Below, one piece after another: positions 42,401 through 52,858 of a DNA stretch of 64,000 nucleotides (position 1 is its first letter; every line of letters begins with the position of its first letter). A program made the position numbers and the translations under genes. Location: positions 124,001-188,000 of the forward strand of contig JAGQDJ010000095.1 in the NCBI GenBank assembly GCA_022885665.1. The letters run 5' to 3'. This stretch comes from Triops longicaudatus. Its lineage: Eukaryota; Arthropoda; Branchiopoda; Notostraca; Triopsidae. Below the pieces are notes generated by a model, which was not told where the DNA came from, ran no database searches, and saw only the letters and a list, made by a program, of their open reading frames with translations.

Positions 42401-45400
42401 GATATGAATAGTTCCTCGGGTTGTGTAATCAGGCAAGTCGGACAAGTGGAAAGTTTCGTATACAATGCCTTGACCAGAGAACGCAGCATCTCCGTGCAAC
42501 AAGATTGACATGACCTGTCGTTCATGGAAAAATACAAAAGACAATTAAGTATAAATGCGTAATAAGCAGCAAAAACTAATTAACTTATACGTTAAAAATA
42601 CATACAGAAACCATACACTTTTCGTCATGTTAATTCTGTGGGAATTATTGTTTTGTGACTTAACTCATCTAGGATATAAAACTGTACCTTTTTGCCCTCC
42701 GAATCTCCTCGGTAGAATTGCTCGGCCCTGGTTTTGCCTTGGACGACGGAATCCACGGCTTCCAAATGCGAAGGATTGGCTACGACAGCAAGTCGAATAT
42801 TTTTGTTGGTTAAACGGTTGAGTCGCTCGATGTACGTGCCCAAGTGATACTTCACATCACCAGAACCCTACGGAAACAGAATACATTACTGAGTCTCTAC
42901 CCTTAACTGACTGAAATATTGATGGGGAAAAATTTAATTACGTCATCAGCAGCCTCAAGACCATTAAACTGCGAAAAGATTTGCTCCAAGGGTTTGCGAC
43001 AGACATTTGCCAACACATTCAAGCGACCACGATGAGGCATGCCGATAATGATCGATTCCACACCATGTTCGCTTGACTTATCAATCACAGTCTTCATGGC
43101 AGGAATAAGGATTTCGCATCCTTCCAAACCAAAACGCTTCTCAGACGTCCATTTGCGAGCCAAAAAGGCTTCAAAGCTGAAATAAAACATAAACTTCGGA
43201 TTAAGATTTAAACTCAGCAACACCGGAAACGTCACTATTATGAACAACCGGGTAATCAACATCCAAAAATTAATGTTCTTACCCAGCCGCACGTGCTAAA
43301 CGAGCTAAGATGAGGCGTTTCGTTTCACTGTCCAATTCCATTACCCCAGGCGTTTCAAATCGTTGTCGAATCCAGTTGCATTGCTCCAAAGAATTGATGA
43401 ACATAAACTCCACACCAATATGGCGACAATATGCGTTTTCCATACGTTTGATAATTTCACGGAGAGGTAGGGCTCGTTCGTCTTTATTGCCGATGAAAGT
43501 AGTAGCCGGAAGCTTGAAAACACGATCCATGTCTTTTTCCTCTGTTAAACCAAGGTTAGTTAATTTGTGCTTCGAAAAAATGTGCTTCGCCAAACAACTA
43601 ACGCCAAGGGAAGCGTACAAATAACAGACGAAAGCCAACACTCCTACCTGCGTATGCTTAGAATGTCATACAATGACAGTCCTAATTTGTTTTGCGTACG
43701 GCATATATTTAAGCACATGCAAATGGTTAACCAAGCAGCCATGCCACAAAGCTCCATACCACAAAAGCCAGGTAACGAAAAAAAAAATACTAAAATAATT
43801 TACTTCATGGGTTCGCTACCATCAGTTGTCAATTTGATTCAAACAAGATATCGTATTAGTGTTACGTACGAGGTGTAAAGTAGGGGGCATCCGCTTCTGG
43901 GTCATGGGGAGGCCTGATAGAATTACCGCTGTCTGCTAAGCAACCAAACACACGAAACACAAAAAGTCTCATTCAATCAAAATGGAACACATGGGCCAAG
44001 TCTTTCTTGCGAAGGGGCCGTAAGCGACCTTAAAGGCCCTTAGTATTTCCCCGACAAAAGAAAACCGTGCAAAAGCATTACAAAACCTATGTAATATAAC
44101 ACTTCCTTACGCTAAGCTTCTCTCTTGCAAGGCTTAGATTTTTTTTAGCACTTAACATGCAATGGGATTAGCCATAGGCCTACTTGTAATTTTAAAAATG
44201 AGTAACAGAAAACAAGGCATGCAGAATAGCTATTTAACACAACTCGAAATCGCCTGCAAAAAATTACAAAACGAACAATTCATGCAAGTTTCACTTCCCT
44301 TTTTGAGTACAACTTAAGAAAGCTGAAGTAACACTAATAACGGCTTGAGGATGAAATTTTAAGTACAACAGCTACAAGTGAGTCAATTAGTCTCTCACGT
44401 AAATAAAAAAAATGTGGGAGAGAAGAAAGAATTGAAATCATTTTCTGGCGAAAAATACCGTCGACTGAGATTGCCAGCCAAAGCTAATTAGCAGATTGTT
44501 ATCGCATGAGCTCGTGCTTTTAAAGAAACGGATATGATTACTAGGATAATAAAACTCCAGAATCTACTTACCTAACGCATAAGTGCTGAGTTGGACTTCA
44601 GGAACTTTATAAGCGCTGAGGTTTGCTTTGCTAATTCGTAAAGGGTCAAGGTCTGCCAAATGGTGACCACGGATCTAGCGAAGGAAACACAAGACCAACG
44701 CAAAACCATGCTTAATTTCTTTACGGCCAAAATAAGCGGGGGGACATTAATAACATGCAAAAATTTAGACTAGACGAAACTAAATGCGGGTGAAGATGTA
44801 TGGCTTTGCACTCGCTGAAACGCTGCAAACTGTTTATTTCATGCCGAGGAGCAAGAGAAACTAGAAATTCGACAAACATCTAACTAAGGCGTCCAACAGT
44901 AGCATCGCAATTTCAGGCGGATCTTGCTCAAGGAGACCTACCAATTTTTGTTCCCCTAAGGATAATCTCAGCCGGAGTGGCTGGCAAGTCCGCCGATCGA
45001 ATAAAAGCGTGTTTGATTTCAATGGGATCCAAAGAGGCATTGTAATGCCCACGAATCTATAAAGCCGTGAGTCTCTCAAGTTAATGTGCCTTTTATGTCG
45101 CCAGTTTTCTTTACAGAAAGTTTTAAACCTTGATTTAGAAAAATATCTCGACGATCATGCTTACTTGGTACGAACGAATAATGGCTTGGACAGCTAAGTG
45201 ATCATCGATGACCTTGTCGTCGAGAGCGACACCAGCGCTAGGTAAATGGCCCAGCTGGGGTACCAACGATGTTACCGGTACTTGATAGCGCGAGGGAGGA
45301 GCGAGTGATGGAGGGGCTTGATACGCTTGGCCTGGTGCTGCTCCAGCTGTGGCATTGCGGAAAAATGAATCCCATGACTATACAATAGGACGTTAATTGC

Positions 45401-46062
45401 AGCATTATGTTTCAAATGTTTCACACAGATTTTGTATCTATAACGCTTAAGCATGCGGATAGGAAAATATAATAAAGGAATAGCGTATAACACATTTACT
45501 TTTCCCACCGTTAAAGATAAAAAATGCATACTTACCGAGTTCGATGCCTAATTACACTGGCATTTATTTGTTCAGTAATGAGTTAATATACTGTAAGATC
45601 CCGAACAGCATTGTTTATTTTTACACTGCTATTGCACAATCGCTTTTGGCATTGCCTACAATGGCATCAAATCTACGTAGTGTTATCACTGGAAATTTTG
45701 ACGGCGCAATTTCTCGTATTCTTTCTGATTTTATAGATCTGCTATTGAGAAACCCTGTTTAGTACACGCACACTTTATTCCAGCCTAACTTAAAAGTCCT
45801 TACTGAAGTGGGAAGAAAAAGAAAGAAATCGTAGCTATTTCACAACTGCATTTTATCCAGATATAATTACGCTGTCTGTACGACTCGCACAATAGCTTTG
45901 AGTTTAATCAACATGAAGTTCCTTGTCACTCATAGGAATACGACTTTTGTTGAACAAAACCAAATCTCTTATTACAGTTTCTCGTTTCGTATGCCAACCT
46001 GTACTAATGTCATCAATGATTTTATTACCGGTAATCTACATTTTTTTTACCGGTAATCTACA

Positions 46063-46143
<81 letters not shown>

Positions 46144-48220
46144 AGATACCCGAACATAGATCGTGTTTACTCTCGTGGCCGAAAGTGCTGACTCTAACGT
46201 ACTGGGATAACGTGCAATGCGTGTGGTTGCATAAGAATAGAAACTCAGGGAAACCGGTCCTTTACGCATGATCGTATAAAACTTCGCTCACTGATAGTTG
46301 TTCTCCCTGCGTAACGCATGCTTAAGTTAAACACGCGTGAGTTTGACACCTCGGAGAATTTAAAGAAGTTCCATACTTTTTCTGGAACATGAATCGCATT
46401 CCATCCAATAAAGTATAATTTAAACGGTTAAAAAAAATATTATAGCCGAATTCTAAAAACAAATTCCAAAAATTTAAATAAAAGTCCTTCCTCAAAAATA
46501 AATTAAAAACTGAATAAAACATGGGGGTAAAATCAGCTTTCTAAAATCAGATAAACGTTCTGAAACATGTGACAAACGCTTTCGAGCACAGTACAGAAGC
46601 TTATGGTTGACAGACCCTAGGTCATCGGTTCTTAACCTTTTCAGGCCCACGAACACTTCGCATTTAACGACAGCCGCGGGCCATCTTTCCTGTGATAAAA
46701 GCCGCCGACCTTTCATAGTCTTAACTGAAAACAACTGATAAGTCTGCTAGAAACTATATTACAGACCCTCCCAATCCAAGGACCCCCGATATTTAGCATG
46801 CTTTTTGTTCTATTGAGGGTCTGCAGCGGACGTATCCGAATACAACAGAATTCACCCACAGCTGGCAAGCCGAATGACCCAATAATTTTCGATCGAAACT
46901 TCTTTTTGGTTTTTCAATCTCTAATCGGACTTTTTTCAATGTTAGATTCAACAATAACTTTTATGCTCCATTTCTCTTTTTCATACCTTAATTCAAGAAC
47001 TTTGCGAATGATTCTGAAATCTAGAAATAGTTCAGTCATTGTCGAGTTGTTGACGGAAAGTAAAAGGAATTTAGCACTACCAATTTCGCTTATAGGCGAA
47101 GCAAACACACTCTACGAATAGCCTGCCTACACTCGAGATGTGGATTTCCTACGGCATAGTACGTTTATGTGTATATAACTGGTATTTCGGGAAACCGCAC
47201 AAGGACACTCCAGTCTATCTACTTTCAATTTATTTTTCTCCTTATTAAACCTAGTATGGTAGACTGATAAGAAAGATGCGCGATCAGCTATAATCACTGA
47301 TCGGCTAGGTTCTTAATACAAAATATCTGACGGCTCGAATGGCACAGTAAGAAATACATACTGGCCGTAAAGTACACTTAAGTAAACAACTGTAATTGGT
47401 TGTAACCAGTCCAGACTAACGAGAATAAGCTCTGGGTCTGTCAAAAGGGCTCACCAACCACGAAAAGCCAGTTGAAACAGGTGGAACTAGAGAGCGCCCA
47501 TGCCAATACAGAACGTAGCCTACTTTCTTTCCTGACGTCACGAAATTAAAAACGAAAGGCTGTAGAAAAACTATCCTTACGGCATCCGATCGTAACTAGG
47601 CCACTTCAATGACCTTGAAAGAACTCGTTTTACTTGCAATTACCAATACAGCCAGTCAAACCGTCATATGGCACTCGAACTGCGCTTTGTACTTGGGCCA
47701 AATTTATCAAAGAGTGCGGCCTGCCATGGAATATAAATAGCACTGAGTTGGCTAACTGCCTTGTTTTTCTTCTCGTCACAGCCCTTTTGCCCTATCCTTC
47801 TGAATTAAGGAAGGCTTTAGAATTCTGGTCACATTCAGTTTTCCTTATAGGCAAAAATTTACAGCAGAATAATAGCAACACCTCTCGCGGGCATCTCTTT
47901 GCAAACGAAGGGAGAATTAGTACTCAAAAATGGGCGTAACTGGACAAAATACTTACGGCGTGGACGCTTTTAGGATCTGCCAACCAAGCATTATACATTT
48001 CTTCAACGTAAGACGAGGAAGAGCCATTTAAGAAGGGCTCGGCGGCGGCAGCAGTAGGTGGTGGTGTATAGGTTCGGTATTGATGTCCAGCTAAACACGG
48101 AATTTGTAAACTTGTCGTTTTAGCGAGCGATTGCCTGGCTAGCCACGCTGCAATTTTTTCTGGAGCACAGCTAGGCACCAAGGGGAGTAAGCTGGACACA
48201 AGATGCTTTGTACGATACAT
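39407..48220 (-). CDS. OGDH: 2-oxoglutarate dehydrogenase E1 component, mitochondrial
   Basis: OGDH E1 is the thiamine-diphosphate decarboxylase of the TCA-cycle oxoglutarate dehydrogenase complex in the mitochondrial matrix. Exons 5' to 3' are: 48220-47957, 45377-45165, then either 45056-44942 or 44674-44572, 43935-43870, 43541-43283, 43176-42942, 42867-42688, 42514-42334, 42272-42145, 42077-41696, 41531-41381, 41322-41195, 41103-40925, 40815-40693, 40621-40458, 40255-40108, 40004-39847, optional 39727-39668, and 39509-39407. Lengths sum to 3177 nt (1058 aa) or 3165 nt (1054 aa); human OGDH is about 1023 aa. The N-terminus MYRTKHLVSSLLPLVP... is a typical matrix presequence. Landmarks are HASWDSFFRN, EFMFINSLEQ, KRFGLEGCE, GMPHRGRLNVLAN, the TPP region GDAAFSGQGIVYETFHLSDL with VVNNQIGFTTDPR, CYRRSGHNEIDEPMFTQP, HGMEGMGPEHSSAR and the C-terminal YAGRGTAASPATGSK. 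An acceptor 21 bases before the ATG implies a leader exon upstream. Confidence 0.95.
39668..39727 (-). other. OGDH: Optional 60-nt OGDH exon near the C-terminus
   Basis: The segment has an acceptor GATATTTAG and a donor ATCAG|GTGAGA, is exactly 60 nt, and is phase 2 on both sides. Inclusion adds 20 residues (WLWRTNTGTEQKSARPKKI plus a junction serine) between RHV and SYAGRG. Skipping also leaves an intact frame and gives the conserved RHVSYAGRG junction. Its neighbours in other OGDH proteins join directly, so it is either an alternative exon or a lookalike. Confidence 0.45.
43870..43935 (-). other. OGDH: Small OGDH exon (66 nt, phase 1-1)
   Basis: The exon encodes ADSGNSIRPPHDPEADAPYF and one more residue after the mutually exclusive exon and before EKDMDRVFKLP. 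It has an acceptor TTGCTTAG and donor CCTC|GTACGT. Because it is symmetric it could be skipped, giving KIEEKDMDRVF, which is closer to the usual length of this loop. Confidence 0.6.
44572..44674 (-). other. OGDH: OGDH mutually exclusive exon, copy b
   Basis: The 103-nt exon (phase 0 in, 1 out) encodes IRGHHLADLDPLRISKANLS and on to STYALG. It is a diverged duplicate of 44942-45056, and both begin with IRGH.A.LDP. It follows SYQ in the same way as copy a. If both copies were included the frame would reach a stop about ten codons into copy b, so only one can be used. Confidence 0.85.
44942..45056 (-). other. OGDH: OGDH mutually exclusive exon, copy a
   Basis: The 115-nt exon (phase 0 in, 1 out) encodes IRGHYNASLDPIEIKHAFIR then SADLPATPAEIILRGTKIG. 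The ADL....PA.II pattern resembles the vertebrate OGDH exon that is itself spliced in a mutually exclusive way and has been linked to calcium sensitivity, so copy a is the likely counterpart. The acidic residues of the vertebrate putative calcium site are not all present here. Confidence 0.85.
46025..46141. repeat. 16-nt tandem duplication, (TA)n and T57 tract
   Basis: TTACCGGTAATCTACA occurs twice (46025-46040 and 46047-46062). It is followed by (TA)12 and an uninterrupted run of 57 T (46085-46141). Read on the minus strand the run is a long poly-A, which could be a retroposed tail or simple microsatellite expansion. Confidence 0.9.
46620..46795. mobile_element. Degenerate hAT-type non-autonomous element remnant
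   Basis: GGTTCTTAACCTTTTCAGGC followed by CCACGAAC, and a CCAAGGACCCCC motif further on, resemble the ends of widely dispersed hAT-derived short elements in animals. No coding part, terminal repeats or target duplication could be confirmed. Confidence 0.3.
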
Positions 48221-50156
48221 CTTCAGGGTCCTGTTGCAATACTGTAAACACGAAGAAGGAATATTAATTTTACAAATTCGGTTTGCAAGATTTAAAGGAA
48301 CGCTTTAACACGCGCAAGTTAGCAAGCGTTGGCGGTATGATCCTGTATCAGTTGAAGCCAGCCTGTTTCTGCGCCTAAACGTGCACGTAAATTGATATAT
48401 GGATCATCGCGTACAAACAAAACTGTTTACCTGATTCAAGGCTACTATATTCAATATACCAAAAGTTGCACAAATCACAACATGCAACTGAAGCTACCCT
48501 CACCTCACCACAGACGGCAAAGGTTTACGCAACTGGCTACAGGAGTGACGCTACAGTACTTCATAGATGGCAACACCTGCCGCAGGAAACGTCTTCCTCG
48601 ACTTGGCGGCAGGAAAAGCGAATTTCCTCCCATCGCTTTTAGAACCCGTCTCAGGTTGCTATTATAAAGGACGAAAAGGATTACAACCGTTTCTTCTGAT
48701 TAATTCCCTTAGGATAGAGTATAAGCACTCATACCTCTAAGTAAATGTAACCTTAAATTTAATATAAGAAATGAAACGTTGTGTTTAATTTCAGTAGACC
48801 TATGTAAAAGACGAGAAAAAGGGTGAAGGATTCCGTAAACCTACTGTCCTACTTTATGAATGAAGTCTAGACAGCTGTAATAATTGTCAAAACGCAGTAT
48901 TGTCACTTCGTTACGCAATAATATGTGGCTCACTATGTACAAATAGACTCCCTCTAATCCGTCAGGTACTAATGGGCCTTCCAACGGATTATCGGAAGAT
49001 CAGATAATTCGTCAAACCTATACAAAAAAGGTTATAATAGTATGGGGCCTTAAGAGTATAAGTTCTTGATAAATGTAAAGTATAATTAAGCGTTATTTGT
49101 TTAAATGGGAAGACGAATAATTTTCCTTTGCTTCTGTTAAACAACACGTAAAAAACTCATTGGTATATGAATCCCGCCACTTTTTTCCCAAAATAAAGTC
49201 AACATTTGCTCCGTAAGCATGTGCTGTTCAGCCGTATACGGAAATGGAATTAACTGGATTCGAAACTACAGGACAGCATCGAATATTTCGGTTTGAGAGG
49301 GAGAGGATTGTTATGCTTCCTTGTGTGTTTTTTGTTATTTTACTTCTTTATTAGTCATGTTTTATAAAAATCAGGCTTAAAAACAAGAGTTTCCGGAGAT
49401 GGGATCAAATCCCTGGATACAGCCTTTGAAAATGGGTATGACACGCCTACAGGTTGTGGGTTGTGTTATTACGATGTGAATTTTGAATTGATCCTTGGTA
49501 CCAGATACCCTCTAAAAGCACGAAATTTGGTTTATGGTACAGTACTACAGTGGACACTCTGTCTTCCCTCTAATGACCAATGTAGGTTGTCAAAAATATC
49601 CTTTTCTGCATTTTGAGGAAAATTTAAAACAATAGACTCCCTCGTATCTTTAACCAGATACCTGCTTAACCGCACGTACAAAAAAAAAAAGTTTATGCTG
49701 TATTAATGACAAAAGGCACGGAGAAAATTTACTCTATGTCTTTATTCAAAGTAATAAAACTTTCAGCTAATTCCGAGTATTTGCTAGGTTTAAAAAGCAA
49801 ACAAATCTAATGAAATTCTCGTATAGAGAAAAAAGGGCACCAAATAATTCTCTAAGTGAAAGAGTACTCTGTTATAAAAAAAAAAACTATGAATCTCATC
49901 AAGGTAGCGTACAGCGCTGGTGTAAAGTATTCATCCATGATGTATCTTGGTAAAGCTTCTGCACCCAAGCGGAGTTAGCAATAATGACGTCAATACCGCA
50001 CCGGCCCCTTCTATGCTGAACGAATTCCTGAGTTCGGAGTCCTGCGAGCCAGCTATGAAAAGCGCCATGAACTGGGACGGGAGTCTCTAGTCGCTTCTAT
50101 CATTTCAGTCATTAAAGATTGGAGCCTAGGTTCCTGTGAACGACAAGTGTTACACA
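48221..50156. other. Divergent intergenic region between OGDH and the Ly6 gene
   Basis: The OGDH (minus) and Ly6 (plus) genes start here and point away from each other, so promoters of both should lie in this 1.9 kb. On the minus strand a strong acceptor (CTTCGTGTTTACAG, ending near 48241) precedes the OGDH ATG. A TCAGTC at 50105-50110 fits the arthropod initiator consensus 47 bases before the Ly6 ATG. No other gene is seen. Confidence 0.4.
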
Positions 50157-51582
50157 ATGGCCCGATCGGTATTATTCTTGTGTGTGTTCGGCATGTTTGT
50201 TGCCAGTGGTAAGTTATAATTTCAAAACGATATTCAATCTATTCGTGCTAAAATTTCTTAATAAAAAGTCAGGTTTACATTATCACACAGAAGAACGTAG
50301 GCTTAATCTATTCTTACACAATTACAGTACAACGCGTTATCTCTGCCTTAGAAGCTTTCACCGTATTAGCGCGAAATTTGTTTCTTAAAAAAGTCTTACC
50401 CACACACAGATAAAAAAGTCGAACGAACAACCTGAGTCGCGAGTTATTTTTCGCGTGTGTACCATGCGGCCTACTTTTTCTTTGCCAACTTTGTGCTTTT
50501 GTATATACTATGAAATGACATTTATCACCCAAGTTGGGAAAGGAAAGAAACCGTTGCTTTCTTTTCACATTACCGTGAGTCCGAAAATTCCCGCGAAAGG
50601 CTTTAAGAAGCTGCCTGACCAGATCAATACGCAAGCGCTTACTTGTTCTGTATAGGGAATACCCAACTTCCACTTGTGCAACTTCGTTTGGGAATACCAA
50701 TTAGAACGTAATAGATGCCAAGTCTCGTACCTTAACACGGTTGTGAACTCGCTGTACTCATGTTCACACGCCTGTTTACGATTTCCAGAAATTTTCGGAC
50801 GGCCTTATTTCGTATGATTTTCACGTAAGGCACGGCAAGATTTCGCCCACATGAATATTGATGATCATGAAGTCGAAACTGCCGAGACGAGACTAGCGCG
50901 GCGATGTCTGCTAGGTTAGACTAGCTTACGCGAAATAAATTAACGAACTTATAAATCTAAAAGTCACGAAAAATTTCCTTAAAATCAAGCAATAACAATG
51001 TTTCTGTAATCAAGAGTCACTACACACTTTGTCTTCAAATCAATAACGAAGAAGACTTTTCCGGTAAATGCGACAATAGTCAGGGGATTCTAGAATCACT
51101 TGACACGTCAGCGTCATTTACTTTGCTTTCAACAAATATTGTTTAATCTAGGTTTGGCTATTCAGTGTTACATCTGTAATAGCTCAAATGATTTGGGCTG
51201 CAAGGAGCCATTGCCGAAATATTTGAAGGATTGCAGCGAACTGTCAGAAGGACCAAAGTACACCATGTGTCGCAAAATTCATCAAGAAGTTCCATCCGTG
51301 TCCGGAAGTAATTCGCACTTTAATATTGCTTTATAATAAAAAACTCATCGGATTTTTTTTCCTTCAACGTAAACAGTGGACAGCACTCCTCGAGTGATTC
51401 GTGGTTGCGGTTACGAAGAATCCAAAGCTGAATGCTATCAGAAATCCGGCGCTGGAGGTCGACAAGTCGTATGCACCTGTACTACTGATGGCTGCAATTC
51501 CGCTACGTCTTCCCACATTGCTCTCAGTGTCGCTTCTGCCGTAATCCTGGCCGGTTTAAGTGTGCAGAAGTATTTGTTATGA
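50157..51582 (+). CDS. Ly6/uPAR-domain GPI-anchored protein (quiver/sleepless-like)
   Basis: Three exons (50157-50208, 51152-51307, 51377-51582) join in frame to give 137 residues. The N-terminus MARSVLFLCVFGMFVASG is a signal peptide, with the intron placed right at its end as in many Ly6 genes. The mature part has exactly ten cysteines. It starts IQCYICNSSNDLGCKEPLP, passes through MCRKI and RVIRGCGYEE, and ends CTCTTDGCNSA, the Cys-Asn end typical of the three-finger fold. A hydrophobic C-terminal tail (IALSVASAVILAGLSV) follows and should signal GPI attachment. The RVIRGCGY segment is typical of arthropod quiver/sleepless-class proteins, which modulate channels and receptors at the cell surface. 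Which member this is cannot be told. Confidence 0.88.
50209..51151. other. Intron 1 of the Ly6 gene
   Basis: The intron is 943 bases between the signal-peptide exon and the three-finger exon. Overlapping short open frames on both strands are not supported by splice sites. Nothing else is seen. Confidence 0.5.
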
Positions 51583-51805
51583 ATGAACAACACGTTTTAG
51601 TGTTAGCTATCTCTCCACTTTAAGCTCCTTTTGCCTTAGTCCCGCATCAATTCCATCTCGAAAGAAACTCGTATAAGATACCGGTGCCTTTTTATGTATC
51701 TTACGTTAAAAACAGCATCCCGTGCCCTTTTACAGTTTTGAGTAGCAGAAAAAAAAGTATAATTCGAAGTATCAGCGTTTCAATGTATTATTGACCGCAA
51801 TCATA

Positions 51806-51811
51806 AATAAA
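51806..51811 (+). terminator. Polyadenylation signal of the Ly6 gene
   Basis: A canonical AATAAA lies 224 bases after the Ly6 stop codon and 136 bases before the end of the convergent carboxypeptidase CDS. Confidence 0.5.
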
Positions 51812-51946
51812 GAGAGTGTTAACTATTATTTGACAAAGATAACTTGCCACAACCTTCTCGTGGCATAAATGCACGATTCAAAATATACTCCAATAGCATC
51901 AGACACATCTCTATTGGAGAAAGAGGAAATCCAACTACCGAAATGA

Positions 51947-52858
51947 TTAAGTAGGGGGCATAGTATCTATTGTGGCAGCTTTAGGAGCACTTTTGCGTTT
52001 CACACCAATCAGCTTCTTCGGTTTCATAACCCGCTTACGACCAGGACTATATGGGGAAGGCGGGGCTGCGACTTTGCAAGGAGGGGACATGGGTGCTCCG
52101 TACTTCGTGGCTAATGCTTCAGATCCCGACGGAGGTTGAGCTCCCTTTGACTTCTTCACTAACCTTTTTCTTTTTGGTGGATCCGTATGCGCTGTCTCTA
52201 CAATGCCATGAGAAGTGCCTGGTACAGGTTCTGCGGCTAGCACTAAAGCTAAATCTGACTCGGTGACAGGCTCAGGAGAAGCTTTCTTACATAATCGAGT
52301 TTTGCTTGTTGTCGCAACTTTCTTTTTCTTCAGTAATGGTTTACCTGGCCCCTCCTCAGTTTTAGCAGTGACGGGCGAGTTCGGCTGGTTGTCAGTGCAT
52401 CGTCGACGTCTCTTGCGAGGCAAATTGGCGCGGTGGGCGCTGGCTGCGGAACAACCACTGCCATTACTACCAGCACCGTCGGAGCTGTCGCTTTTCTTAA
52501 TGCCTTTTAGAGCCTTGGTCATTTTTTTCCGCCTAAAAATACGCGGCTTCGGGGACTTGGCCATCGCTAAAGGCGATAATGGTGGCGATATCGCCACAGG
52601 CATGGAAAGGGTAACGGCGATAGCGCTGCTAGTTGGCTGCGGAAGCAATGCTGTCGTCGCACTTGTCATCAAAGGGTCGATTTTGGGCTCTTTCTCACGT
52701 TTGGGCCATGGGACACGCCTAGGTTTTCGCGTTCTCGAATTCTGGCTACGTTTACATTTTGCTTTCGGCTCCAGACGAGTTTCAATGGTCGATAGTGTGG
52801 GAACGGGTAACGAGGCGGAGAAAGCAGTACTTTCCTGCTGATGCATAACAGGATCGAT
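51947..52858 (-). other. Lysine/arginine/proline-rich terminal exon, probably CCP5 C-terminal tail
   Basis: A 304-codon open stretch starts after a good acceptor (TGTCCTGTAG) and reads IDPVMHQQEST onwards without any folded domain. It has repeated basic clusters (PRKRRRRC, PPKRKRLVKKSK, GRKRVMKPKK, FRRKKMTK) that look like nuclear-localisation signals. Joining it to the carboxypeptidase needs the weak donor AAAG|GTCAGA in phase 0. It might instead be a small separate gene starting at the in-frame Met five codons into the exon (about 52846). Confidence 0.5.

Larger units (their letters stand above)
45378..47956. other. OGDH intron 1 with simple repeats and transposon-like remnant
   Basis: The intron separates the presequence exon from the SWDSFFRN exon. 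It holds a (TA)n-poly-T tract and a degenerate repeat near 46.6-46.8 kb, listed separately. No coding exon is supported. Confidence 0.5.
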
